Source: Neoroseomonas rubea
GTDB taxonomy: Bacteria; Pseudomonadota; Alphaproteobacteria; Acetobacterales; Acetobacteraceae
Reading direction: 5' to 3'
DNA: 44,998 bases
Assembly: GCF_016106015.1 (NCBI RefSeq)
Contig: NZ_JACADQ010000011.1
Location: forward strand, 1-44,998
Below the pieces are notes generated by a model. It was not told the DNA's origin. It saw nothing but the letters and a program-made list of their open reading frames with translations, and made no database searches. The translations under genes were made by a program, and so were the position numbers. This document shows positions 32,198 through 40,443 of this stretch, in pieces (position 1 is the first letter of the stretch; each line of letters opens with the position of its first letter).

Positions 32198-33172
32198 ATG
32201 AACCGCCGCTCCGCCCTGTCCCTTCCGCTTGCCGCGCTGGCGCTGCCGCGGGTCGCCGGCGCGCAAGGGACTTGGTCGCCCTCGCGCACCGTCACCCTCG
32301 TCGTGCCCTTCGCCGCCGGCGGCCCGAACGACATCGTCGCCCGCCTCGTCGCGCCGCACCTCCAGCAGGCGCTGGGCCAGACGGTGGTGGTGGAGAACCG
32401 GCCGGGTGCCACCGGGGCGATCGCCGCCCGGCACGTGGCCGCCCAGCCGGCGGACGGGCATACGCTGATCGTCGCCGCCTCCGGCACCATGACGATCAAC
32501 CCGGCCGTGATGCAGCGCCCGGGCTACGACCCCGAGAAGGATTTTTCGCCCGTCACCCTCGCCATGACGGTCCCGAACATGCTGGTGGTCCATAAGGATG
32601 TCCCCGCCCGGACGGTCGCCGAGACGATCGACTGGCTGAAGCGGGAGAATGGCCGGGTGAACTATTCGTCGGGCGGGGTGGGGTCGACCGAGCAGCTCGG
32701 CATGGAACTGTTCCTGCGCGCGACCGGCACGACCGCGACGCATGTGCCCTTCCCCGGCGGGGCGCCGGCCGTCACCGCCATGATCCAGGGCCAGTGCCAG
32801 GCGAGCATCCTGAACGCCGCGACGGTCCGCCCGCATGTGGCCTCCGGCGCGCTGCGCGGCATCGCCATCTGCCTGCCGCGCCGCTTCGACGCGCTGCCCG
32901 ACATCCCGACGATGGAGGAGGCCGGCTTCCCGCAGGTCGTCTCCGCCTCCTGGTCCGCCTTCCTCGCGCCGGCCGGCACGCCAGCACCGGCGATCGCCCG
33001 GCTGCATGAGACGATCACGGCGGCACTCCGCCAGCCGGAGGTGACGCAGCGCCTCACCGCCGCAGGCTTCACCATCGATGCCAGCACGCCGGAGGAACTC
33101 GGCCGGACCATCTCGACCGAGCTCGCCCGCTGGAAGCGGGTGGTGCAGGAAGCGGGCATCCAGCTCACCTGA
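32198..33172 (+). CDS. Bug/TctC-family substrate-binding protein
   Basis: The periplasmic receptor has 324 residues. The signal peptide MNRRSALSLPLAALALPRVA (Tat-like RR) is followed by SRTVTLVVPFAAGGPNDIVA, then GQTVVVENRPGATGAIAARH and PADGHTLIVAASGTMTINPA. The mid-protein ligand region reads THVPFPGGAPAVTAMIQGQ. ATG 32198 with AGAGG is chosen over an earlier ATG at 32159. Its 3' end overlaps a small convergent gene by eight bases. No transporter membrane genes are adjacent. Ligand unknown. Confidence 0.9.
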   Translation: MNRRSALSLPLAALALPRVAGAQGTWSPSRTVTLVVPFAAGGPNDIVARLVAPHLQQALGQTVVVENRPGATGAIAARHVAAQPADGHTLIVAASGTMTINPAVMQRPGYDPEKDFSPVTLAMTVPNMLVVHKDVPARTVAETIDWLKRENGRVNYSSGGVGSTEQLGMELFLRATGTTATHVPFPGGAPAVTAMIQGQCQASILNAATVRPHVASGALRGIAICLPRRFDALPDIPTMEEAGFPQVVSASWSAFLAPAGTPAPAIARLHETITAALRQPEVTQRLTAAGFTIDASTPEELGRTISTELARWKRVVQEAGIQLT

Positions 33173-33437
33173 CGCGGCCCGCATCCTCGCCGCGCGCATG
33201 GTCCCAGACGGCCTGCGCGCCCGGGGTGAGGAAGGCATTGCAGATCTGCCGGGTCACCTCGGTCAGCCGAAGGTTCGGCCGGTCGGCCGTGAGCTTCGCG
33301 ACGAGCCAGACGAGGCCGGTGCCCTGCGTGTCGTCCTGCGTCGCGACCGTGCGGATCTCCTCCGCGAGCGAGATGCAGAAGGCGATGCCGAGGCGGAGGT
33401 CGTCCGCCGGCTGGGCTTCGGAAAAAGGGTCGGTCAT
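33165..33437 (-). CDS. Hypothetical helical protein (90 aa)
   Basis: The product reads MTDPFSEAQPADDLRLGIAF, then CISLAEEIRTVATQDDTQGT, then VWLVAKLTADRPNLRLTEVT and RQICNAFLTPGAQAVW. It is a compact soluble helical protein with normal codon use for this genome. ATG 33437 follows GGAG. No family is recognised. It overlaps the convergent Bug gene by eight bases and is divergent from the TetR gene. The TTCAWTGAA dyads lie in the gap between the two and could control both. Confidence 0.65.
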   Translation of the reverse strand: MTDPFSEAQPADDLRLGIAFCISLAEEIRTVATQDDTQGTGLVWLVAKLTADRPNLRLTEVTRQICNAFLTPGAQAVWDHARGEDAGRVR

Positions 33438-33483
33438 CGGGGGTGTCTCCGCCCGGCGCAGCGGGATTGCCGCGGTCGGCGAA

Positions 33484-33545
33484 TTTCATTGAAAAGATTC
33501 TATGAAATATCGCCAGTAACTTTAAATTGAATTCATTCAATGAAT
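33484..33545. promoter_or_regulatory. Paired TTCAWTGAA dyads in an AT-rich promoter region
   Basis: Two perfect palindromes flank an AT-rich core: TTTCA-T-TGAAA at 33484-33494 and ATTCATT-C-AATGAAT at 33531-33545. Their 9-base cores TTCATTGAA and TTCAATGAA are reverse complements of each other and lie 51 bases apart start to start. They sit directly upstream of the TetR gene and between it and the divergent 90-residue gene. The likely role is binding of the TetR-type regulator to its own promoter. Confidence 0.6.
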
Positions 33546-33578
33546 ACGCTATGGGAGTCTCGCCGGAGGTCCAGGTCC

Positions 33579-34217
33579 ATGAGCATCCCCCCCAAGCCCC
33601 GCCGTACCGCGCCGCGGGACGAAGACACCTCCCGCCGCCGCCAGACCATGACCCGTCTCATGGATGCCGCGGAGCGCCTGATCCGCGAGAAGGGATTCGA
33701 CGCCACGAGCGTCACCGAGATCGCCGCCGCCGCCGGCGTCGTCCCCTCGCTGATCAACGCGTATTTCCTGGGCAAGTCCGGGCTGCTTTTCGCCGTGACG
33801 CAGCGCTACAACCGCAACCAACTGGCTGCGACGCGCGCGGCCGCGGCGACGCCCGGCAGCGCGGCCGACCGGATCGGCGCAATCCTCCTCACCTGGGCGA
33901 GGCTCGACCTGGCGGAGCCCCGGCTCTACGCCGCCATCACCGGTCTGTCCTGGACCTGGCCCGCCGAGACGGAGCGCCAGTATCGCGAGGATCTCGAGCC
34001 GTTCTGGGATATCGTCATGGACGTGGCGCGGGACGGCATCGCGGCCGGCGAGTTCCGTCCCCTCGAGCGCGCCGAGGTGCGGGAGATCGTCTTCGCCCTG
34101 CATCAATGGGGCATGCGCCCCGGCATCTTCCTCGGCGAGTCGCCCGAGACCTGCGCCGCCCGCGTGACCCGGCAGGTCCTGACGGCGTTCGGCGCGCCGC
34201 CGCACGGGGCCGGTTGA
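33579..34217 (+). CDS. TetR/AcrR-family transcriptional regulator
   Basis: The 212-residue protein has an N-terminal TetR DNA-binding domain, about residues 22-70: RLMDAAERLIREKGFDATSV, TEIAAAAGVVPSLINAYFLG, KSGLLFAVTQRY. It is followed by a helical ligand-binding domain (DRIGAILLTWARLDLAEPRL). The usual YYHF in the recognition helix is replaced by NAYFLGK. ATG 33579 follows GGAGG; ATG 33540 overlaps the palindromic operator and has no site. It stands just upstream of fabD in the same direction, but a separate function is likely. Confidence 0.88.
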   Translation: MSIPPKPRRTAPRDEDTSRRRQTMTRLMDAAERLIREKGFDATSVTEIAAAAGVVPSLINAYFLGKSGLLFAVTQRYNRNQLAATRAAAATPGSAADRIGAILLTWARLDLAEPRLYAAITGLSWTWPAETERQYREDLEPFWDIVMDVARDGIAAGEFRPLERAEVREIVFALHQWGMRPGIFLGESPETCAARVTRQVLTAFGAPPHGAG

Positions 34218-34285
34218 CATCGGCGCATACGCGCCGCATCCCCCCGCGCGCCGAAACGCCGCATCCACACGGAAACGCCCGAGAC

Positions 34286-35245
34286 ATGTCCTTCGCCTTC
34301 GTCTTCCCCGGCCAGGGCAGCCAGGCCGTCGGCATGGGCCGCGACCTGGCCGATGCCTTCCCCGCCGCGCGCCACGTCTTCCAGGAAGTGGACGACGCGC
34401 TCTCCCAGAAGCTCTCGAAGCTGATGTGGGAAGGTCCGCAGGAGGAGCTGACGCTGACGGCCAACACCCAGCCCGCGCTGATGGCCCATTCCCTCGCCGT
34501 GGTGCGCGCGCTGGAAGCCGAGGGCGGCTTCCGCCTTGCCGAGCGCGTCGCGCTGGTGGCCGGCCATTCGCTCGGGGAATACAGCGCGCTGACGGCCGCC
34601 GGCGCCTTCGACATCCCGACCGCGGCGCGCCTGCTCCGCCTGCGCGGGGAGGCGATGCAGAAGGCGACGCCGCCGGGCACCGGCGCCATGGCCGCGCTGC
34701 TCGGCGCCGAGCTCGACCTCGCACGCGCCATCTGCGCCAAGGCCGCGACCGACCCCGAGACGGGGAACACCGACATCGTGGAAGCCGCGAACGACAATGG
34801 CGGCGGGCAGGTCGTGATCTCCGGCGCTAAGGCGGCCGTCGAGCGCGCGATCGAGATCGCGAAGGCCGAGGGCGTGAAGCGCGCCATGCTGCTGCCCGTC
34901 TCCGCCCCCTTCCATTGCGCGCTGATGGCCCCGGCGGCGGATGCGATGGCCGAGGCGCTGGCCAAGGCCGATCTGCGCGCGCCGTCCGTGCCCGTCGTCG
35001 CGAATGTCACCGCCGCCAAGGCGACGGCGCCCGACGAGATCCGCGACCTGCTCGTGAAGCAGGTGACCGGCACGGTGCGCTGGCGCGAATGCATCGCCGC
35101 CATGGCCGCCATGGGCTGCGACCGCTTCGTCGAACTCGGCGCGGGCAAGGTGCTGACCGGGCTGATGAAGCGCAACGCGCCGGAGGCGACGGCGCTGGCC
35201 ATCGGCACGCCGGCCGATGTCGAGACATTCCTGAAGGGCCTGTGA
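34286..35245 (+). CDS. fabD: Malonyl-CoA:ACP transacylase
   Basis: The 319-residue cytoplasmic enzyme moves malonyl from CoA to acyl carrier protein for fatty acid synthesis. The nucleophile is Ser95 in GHSLGEYSAL and the partner is His210 in SAPFHCALM. The opening MSFAFVFPGQGSQAVGMGRD is diagnostic. Its stop overlaps the GTG start of the GNAT gene (GTGA), and fabG follows, so the three form an operon. In most relatives acpP and fabF come next; here they do not. Confidence 0.96.
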   Translation: MSFAFVFPGQGSQAVGMGRDLADAFPAARHVFQEVDDALSQKLSKLMWEGPQEELTLTANTQPALMAHSLAVVRALEAEGGFRLAERVALVAGHSLGEYSALTAAGAFDIPTAARLLRLRGEAMQKATPPGTGAMAALLGAELDLARAICAKAATDPETGNTDIVEAANDNGGGQVVISGAKAAVERAIEIAKAEGVKRAMLLPVSAPFHCALMAPAADAMAEALAKADLRAPSVPVVANVTAAKATAPDEIRDLLVKQVTGTVRWRECIAAMAAMGCDRFVELGAGKVLTGLMKRNAPEATALAIGTPADVETFLKGL

Positions 35246-35670
35246 GCCTCACGCCCGACCTGACCGATGCCCCCAGCCCCGCCGAGACCGCGGCGGTGCT
35301 GGACCGCCTTGTCGACTTCAACGCGCGGCAGGGCTTCGCGCGGGAACGCCGGCCGCTCGCCATCCTGCTGCGCGACGCGGAAGGCGCGGTGCAGGGCGGG
35401 CTTGTCGGCGTCACCTCCTGGTCATGGCTCTATGTCGACAACCTGGTGGTGCCGGACGTCGCGCGCGGCCAGGGGCTGGGCGCGCGGCTGATGGCGATGG
35501 CCGAGGCCGAGGCCCGCGCGCGCGGCTGCATCGGCGCGCGGCTCGACACCTATTCCTTCCAGGCGCGCGGCTTCTACGAGCGCCTCGGCTATTCGGTGAC
35601 CGGCGCGATCGAGGATTGCCCGCCCGGCGAAACGCGGTGGTCCATGGCCAAGCGCCTGGATCGCGCCTGA
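35242..35670 (+). CDS. GNAT-family N-acetyltransferase, GTG start
   Basis: The 142-residue acetyltransferase contains the acetyl-CoA-binding motif A: LYVDNLVVPDVARGQGLGAR followed by LMAMAEAEARARGC. The C-terminal GNAT strand is SFQARGFYERLGYSVTGAIE. GTG 35242 overlaps the fabD stop, giving translational coupling; no ATG fits the whole domain. The substrate is unknown. Its position inside a fatty acid synthesis operon is unusual, and it may be a passenger gene. Confidence 0.85.
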   Translation: MSLTPDLTDAPSPAETAAVLDRLVDFNARQGFARERRPLAILLRDAEGAVQGGLVGVTSWSWLYVDNLVVPDVARGQGLGARLMAMAEAEARARGCIGARLDTYSFQARGFYERLGYSVTGAIEDCPPGETRWSMAKRLDRA

Positions 35671-35684
35671 CAGGAGAAACCCCC

Positions 35685-36425
35685 ATGTTCGACCTCACCG
35701 GCAAGACCGCCCTCGTCACGGGTGCGACGGGCGGCATCGGCGAAGCCATCGCCACCGCGCTGCACGCGCAGGGTGCGACCGTCGCCATCACCGGGCGGCG
35801 GGAGGCGGAACTCGCCCGCGTGGCGGAAGCGCTCGGCGGCGTGCGTGTCATCGTGGCACCCGCCGACCTGTCCGACCCCGCCGCGCCGGCCGCGCTGGTG
35901 GAAAAGATCGAGGCCGAGGCCGGCGGGCTCGACATCCTGGTGAACAATGCCGGCTTCACGCGCGACATGCTGGCGCTACGCATGGGCGATGCCGACTGGG
36001 CCGCGGTGCTGGAAGTGGACCTGACCGCGCCCTTCCGCCTTGCGCGCGCGGCCCTGCGCGGGATGATGAAGAAGCGCCACGGGCGCATCGTCTCGATCGC
36101 GTCGATCGTCGGCGTCACGGGCAATGCGGGGCAGGCGAACTACGCCGCCGCCAAGGCGGGGCTGATCGGGATGAGCAAGTCGCTCGCGCAGGAAGTCGCG
36201 ACGCGGGGCGTGACGGTGAACGTCGTCGCGCCCGGCTTCGTGAAGACGGCGATGACGGACGCGCTGAACGACGCGCAGAAGACCGCGCTGCTGACGCGCA
36301 TCCCGACGCAGCGCATGGGCACGCCGGAAGACATCGCCGCGGCGGTGGTCTACCTCGCCTCCAACGAGGCGGCCTGGGTCACGGGGCAGACGCTGCACGT
36401 GAATGGCGGGATGGCGATGATCTGA
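35685..36425 (+). CDS. fabG: 3-oxoacyl-ACP reductase
   Basis: The 246-residue NADPH-dependent short-chain reductase acts in fatty acid elongation. The cofactor motif is TGATGGIG (12-19) and NNAG is at 87-90. The catalytic residues are Ser140, Tyr153 and Lys157 (SIASIVG, ANYAAAKAGLIGM). The C-terminal VTGQTLHVNGGMAMI is typical of FabG proper. ATG 35685 follows AGGAGAAA at good distance, 14 bases after the GNAT stop. No acpP follows. Confidence 0.95.
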   Translation: MFDLTGKTALVTGATGGIGEAIATALHAQGATVAITGRREAELARVAEALGGVRVIVAPADLSDPAAPAALVEKIEAEAGGLDILVNNAGFTRDMLALRMGDADWAAVLEVDLTAPFRLARAALRGMMKKRHGRIVSIASIVGVTGNAGQANYAAAKAGLIGMSKSLAQEVATRGVTVNVVAPGFVKTAMTDALNDAQKTALLTRIPTQRMGTPEDIAAAVVYLASNEAAWVTGQTLHVNGGMAMI

Positions 36426-36859
36426 GGAGAGGTTTTTTCAGCCTCAATCGCCGGCGCGGCCATCCGGCCGCTTGGCTTTCGCGCCACGCACTGGCGCGCC
36501 GGCGGCCACTGGCAGTCTGGGCGCGGTCGCGCATTCGCGCTCCCGGATCGAGGCTGTGCCTCGATCCGCCTGCCTTGCAGCGCGTGACGTCGATTCCGCT
36601 TGCATCGCCGCAACGGCTTCGCGTATCCGCCGCGCCTCCGATGGAACTCCTTCCACCGGCTGATCGTGTGTCACCCATGCCGTCGAACGCGCCCCGCGCC
36701 GTCGCCTGCGAACCGACCGGGATGAACCCCGGACGCGTCGCGGCCCTGCGCCCGGCCCGCTTGAACGGACCTCGGCAAGCCAGACCCTTCGCCTGACACG
36801 CGCGGCGCCCACGGGCGCCATTCCTTCCCCGACTGACACCACATACCGGAGCATATCCG
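36426..36859. other. Gap after fabG with strong hairpins
   Basis: No gene is supported. A T6 tract follows the fabG stop (about 36432-36437). A perfect 11-bp hairpin CGGATCGAGGC-TGT-GCCTCGATCCG lies at 36544-36568, and a shorter one (GCGCCA/TGGCGC) lies near 36480-36500. A minus-strand frame (36444-36854) contains one protein-like stretch (EGVPSEARRIREAVAAMQAE) but no start or family. This is the place where acpP would be expected in related operons. Confidence 0.45.
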
Positions 36860-38203
36860 ATGCGTCCCTCCGATCCGCTGGAGGCGCGTGCGCGCGACCT
36901 GGCCCTCGCGGCCGGCGTCGATCCCGATGCCCGCGTCCCCAACCCGGCCAAGCCGGGCAAGACCATGCCGGCCTGGACCGGCTTCCGCGACCAGGCGCGC
37001 GCCGCGCACCAGGTGGCGGAGCAGGCGCGCCTCGGCGCCGTGCTGGGCGACCAGCCCGCGGCCTATCGCGACGCGCCGTTCGCCGTCTTCGGGCGGCATG
37101 AGGACGGCACGCTCGCGCAGATGCGCAACTGCATGCGCGTGGGCAACGTCGTCGCCGGCACGCTCTGCGCCGATGGCCATCTCGGCTACGCGCAGCCGGT
37201 CGGCGGCGTCATCGCCTATGAAGGCCAGGTCAGCATCAGCGGCGTCGGCTTCGACATCGCCTGCGGCAACATGGCGGCGCGGCTCGATGTTCCCTACGCG
37301 GCGGTGCGCGACCGCGCGGCGCAGATCCTGGGCGACATCCGCCGCGCCATCTCCTTCGGCGTGGGCCGCGCGAACGAGGAGCGCGTCGAGCACAAGCTGT
37401 TCGACGACGGCGAGGCATGGCGCGCCTCCGGCATGGAAAGCTACCGCCAGAAGGCCGCCGCGCAGCTCGGCACGGTCGGCTCGGGCAACCACTATGTGGA
37501 CCTGTTCGAGGATGAGGAGGGCCTCGTCTGGATCGGCGTGCATTTCGGCAGCCGCGGCCTGGGGCACACCAGCGCCACGCGCTACCTGAAGGCCGCCGGC
37601 GGGCAGGACGGGATGCACGTGCCGCCCACGGTGGTGGAGGAGACGAGCGAGCTCGGCCAGCGCTACCTCGCGGCGATGGAGCTCGCCGGCCGCTACGCCT
37701 ATGCCGGCCGCGAATGGGTGGTGGAGCGCGTGCGTGCCATCATCGGTGGCGCCATCACCGAGACCGTGCACAACCACCACAACTATGCGTGGAAGGAGAC
37801 CCATGGCGGGCGCGACCTCTGGGTCGTGCGCAAGGGCGCGACGCCGGCGTTCCCCGGCCAGCGCGGCTTCGTCGGCGGGTCCATGGGCGACGACGCGGTG
37901 ATCCTCGAAGGGGTGGACAGCGAGGCCTCGCGCGTCTCGCTCTACTCCACCGTCCATGGCGCCGGCCGCGTCTTCGGGCGGCGGGAGGCGCTGCGCCGCT
38001 TCACCCGCGCGGAGATGGACGACTGGCTGCGCGCGCGCGGCGTGACGGTCTCGGGCGGGGACCTGGACGAAAGCCCGATGGCCTATCGCCGCCTCCCCGA
38101 GGTGCTGTCGCATCACGGCGACACGGTGCGCATCCTCCATCGCCTTCGCCCCTTCGCGGTGGCGATGGCGGGGCCGGGGGAATTCGACCCCTTCAAGGAC
38201 TGA
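36860..38203 (+). CDS. rtcB: RtcB-family RNA-splicing ligase
   Basis: RtcB joins RNA 2',3'-cyclic phosphate (via 3'-phosphate) to 5'-OH ends using GTP and Mn2+. The 447-residue protein shows Cys103/Asp105/His107 in LCADGHLGYAQPVGGVIAY and GVGFDIACGNMAARL. Metal ligands follow in GTVGSGNHYVD and VHFGSRGLGH, then HNHHNYA. RKGATPAFPGQ precedes the guanylylated His366 in YSTVHGAGR. It is longer and more divergent than E. coli RtcB (408), without the usual DVHxGYGFPIGG spelling. ATG 36860 follows GGAG. No rtcA or rtcR is next to it, so it is probably regulated on its own. Confidence 0.93.
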   Translation: MRPSDPLEARARDLALAAGVDPDARVPNPAKPGKTMPAWTGFRDQARAAHQVAEQARLGAVLGDQPAAYRDAPFAVFGRHEDGTLAQMRNCMRVGNVVAGTLCADGHLGYAQPVGGVIAYEGQVSISGVGFDIACGNMAARLDVPYAAVRDRAAQILGDIRRAISFGVGRANEERVEHKLFDDGEAWRASGMESYRQKAAAQLGTVGSGNHYVDLFEDEEGLVWIGVHFGSRGLGHTSATRYLKAAGGQDGMHVPPTVVEETSELGQRYLAAMELAGRYAYAGREWVVERVRAIIGGAITETVHNHHNYAWKETHGGRDLWVVRKGATPAFPGQRGFVGGSMGDDAVILEGVDSEASRVSLYSTVHGAGRVFGRREALRRFTRAEMDDWLRARGVTVSGGDLDESPMAYRRLPEVLSHHGDTVRILHRLRPFAVAMAGPGEFDPFKD

Positions 38204-38287
38204 CCAGGGGCGGGCCGGCGCGGCGACGTGGCGGCCCGCCCCCCTCCGGGTCTAGCCTTGCTGCCAACGACACCGGAGGGAACGTCC

Positions 38288-39340
38288 ATGCGCCTCATCC
38301 GCCGCGCGTTGCTGCTGCTGCCGCTGCTGCTCGCCACGCCCGCCGGGGCCCAGCAGGCCGCCTTCCCGGGCCAGCGGGAGGGCACATGGACCGCCCCCGG
38401 CTTCCGCTTCCACACCGGGGAGACGATGGATCTCCGCCAGGGCTACGTCACGCTGGGCGACCCGGCGAACCCCGCCGTGCTGATCCTGCACGGCACGGGC
38501 GGCACCGCGGGCGGCATGCTGGGGGCCAATTTCGGCGGGCAGTTGTTCGGCCCCGGCCAGCCGCTCGACGCGGCGCGCTTCTTCATCGTCATCCCGGATT
38601 CGATCGGCACGGGCAATTCATCGAAGCCGTCGGACGGGCTGCGCGCCGCCTTCCCGCGCTACAATTACGACGACATGGTCGCCGCGCAGCACCGGCTTGT
38701 CACGGAAGGGCTCGGCATCCGCCGGCTGCGCCTCGTGCTCGGCAATTCGATGGGCGGCATGATGGCCTGGAGTTGGGCCACGAATTTCCCCGACATGATG
38801 GACGCGATCGTGCCCATGGCGTCGCAGCCCACCGCCATGTCCTCGCGCAACTGGATGATGCGCCGGCTGATGATCGAGACGGTGCGCCAGGACCCCGCCT
38901 ATATGGGCGGCAACTACACCGCGCAGCCGCCGTCGCTGCGCATCGCCAACGTCATGTACAGCGCCGGCACCAATGGCGGCACGCTCAACCTGCAGCGCAT
39001 CGCGCCGACGCGGGAAGCCGCGGACCGGCTGGTGGACCAGCGCCTCGCCGCGCCGCCGCCGCGCGACGCGAACGACTTCCTCTGGCAATGGGATGCGAGC
39101 CGCGACTACGACCCCGAGCCGCGGCTCGATCGCATCCGCGCGCGCGTGCTCGCCATCAACTCCGCCGACGACGAGCGCAACCCGCCCGAGACCGGCCTGA
39201 CGGAACGCGCCATCGCGCGCGTCCCGAACGCGCGCCTGCTGCTGATCCCGGCGAGCGCCGAGACGCTCGGCCACGGCACCACCGGCAATGCGCGCTTCTG
39301 GCGGGAGGACCTCGCGCGCTTCCTCGCCGCCCTGCCGTAG
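38288..39340 (+). CDS. Exported alpha/beta hydrolase (MetX/homoserine-acetyltransferase-like fold)
   Basis: The 350-residue protein has a Sec signal peptide (MRLIRRALLLLPLLLATPAG). The hydrolase core carries the oxyanion region NPAVLILHGTGGTAGGML and the nucleophile motif LGNSMGGMMAW. A candidate Asp lies in INSADDERNPPETG and a His in LGHGTTGNARFW. The layout matches MetX-type acyltransferases, but a signal peptide makes true homoserine acetylation unlikely; a periplasmic hydrolase is a better guess. ATG 38288 follows GGAGGG. It converges on a Bug receptor gene with six bases between the stops. Confidence 0.8.
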   Translation: MRLIRRALLLLPLLLATPAGAQQAAFPGQREGTWTAPGFRFHTGETMDLRQGYVTLGDPANPAVLILHGTGGTAGGMLGANFGGQLFGPGQPLDAARFFIVIPDSIGTGNSSKPSDGLRAAFPRYNYDDMVAAQHRLVTEGLGIRRLRLVLGNSMGGMMAWSWATNFPDMMDAIVPMASQPTAMSSRNWMMRRLMIETVRQDPAYMGGNYTAQPPSLRIANVMYSAGTNGGTLNLQRIAPTREAADRLVDQRLAAPPPRDANDFLWQWDASRDYDPEPRLDRIRARVLAINSADDERNPPETGLTERAIARVPNARLLLIPASAETLGHGTTGNARFWREDLARFLAALP

Positions 39341-39346
39341 CGTGGC

Positions 39347-40336
39347 CTATTCGGCGCGGATGCCGAGCTGCTCGATCACCGGGCGGAAGGTTGCCCAGTC
39401 GCGCCGCAGCCGCGCCATGAAGGCGTCCGGCCCATGCACCTCATCGACCGCCATGCCGATATTGGCGAAGCGGTCCTTCAATTCGGGCCCGGCGCCGAAG
39501 CCCGCGCGGATCTCGTTGTAGAGCCTGTCGATGATCGGCCGCGGCGTGCCCGCCTGCACCATCACCGAGGCCCAGGAATCCACATGGTAGTCGGCAAGCC
39601 CGCCGCCCGCCGAGGCGATCGGCGGCACGCCGGGCACCAGCGGCGAGGGGCTCCCGGTGGTCACGCCGAGCGCGCGCAACTGCCCCGCCGCCACGAGCCG
39701 CCCTGCCGCGGCCGGCGTGTCGAAGCCGAAATCCACCTGCCCGCCGAGCAGCGCGGCGAGCGCCGGCCCGCTGCCCTGGAAGGGTACGTGCAGCGCCTCG
39801 AGCCCGGCCTTCGCCAGGAACAGCGCGGTGACCAGGTGCTGCGCGCCCGCGACACCTGAGGAATTGTGCGTGTAGTGCCCGGGCCGGGCCTTCAGCATGT
39901 CGATAAGGCCCTTGAGGTCGCGCACCGGCGAATCCGCCTTCACCAGCGCCATGAAGGGCGCGGCGCCGAACAGCGCGACGGGGGCGAGTTCCCGCTCCAC
40001 GTCATAGGGCGGGCGGCTGACCAGCGGCCCGAAGGTGATCGGCCCGAGCGAGCCCGACAGCAGCGTGTAGCCGTCCGGCGTGCCCTTCGCGACGATGTTG
40101 GTGCCGATCTGCCCGCCCGCGCCCGGCCGGTTGTCCGGCACCACCGGCTGGCCGAGCCGTTCGGACAGCATCTGCGCGACGAGCCGCCCGGCGACGTCGG
40201 TCTGCTGGCCCGGCGGCCAGGGGATGACCATGCGCAGCGGGCGGTTCGGCCAGGCGCCCTGCGCCTGCTGCGCGTGGGCGGCGTTCGCGGCGAGGCCCGC
40301 GAGCGGCAGGGCGGCCAAGGTGCGGCGACGGATCAT
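39347..40336 (-). CDS. Bug/TctC-family substrate-binding protein
   Basis: The 329-residue periplasmic receptor begins MIRRRTLAALPLAGLAANAA and has WPNRPLRMVIPWPPGQQTDV, then GQPVVPDNRPGAGGQIGTNI and TPDGYTLLSGSLGPITFGPL. The ligand-loop region reads ALHVPFQGSGPALAALLGG. The start loop PPGQQTD replaces the usual AGGxxD, a change in the segment that contacts the ligand carboxylate in known Bug structures, so an unusual ligand is possible. GGGAG lies upstream of ATG 40336. It lies between two alpha/beta hydrolase genes. Confidence 0.9.
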   Translation of the reverse strand: MIRRRTLAALPLAGLAANAAHAQQAQGAWPNRPLRMVIPWPPGQQTDVAGRLVAQMLSERLGQPVVPDNRPGAGGQIGTNIVAKGTPDGYTLLSGSLGPITFGPLVSRPPYDVERELAPVALFGAAPFMALVKADSPVRDLKGLIDMLKARPGHYTHNSSGVAGAQHLVTALFLAKAGLEALHVPFQGSGPALAALLGGQVDFGFDTPAAAGRLVAAGQLRALGVTTGSPSPLVPGVPPIASAGGGLADYHVDSWASVMVQAGTPRPIIDRLYNEIRAGFGAGPELKDRFANIGMAVDEVHGPDAFMARLRRDWATFRPVIEQLGIRAE

Positions 40337-40443
40337 CAGGACGTGCTCCCAGACTGGTTCTTGGCGGTGATCATGCCGCGCCCGCGCGCTGCCGTCACCC
40401 GCCCGCGCTTGAGGCCGCCGCCCTCCGCCGCCATCCTCGCGCC

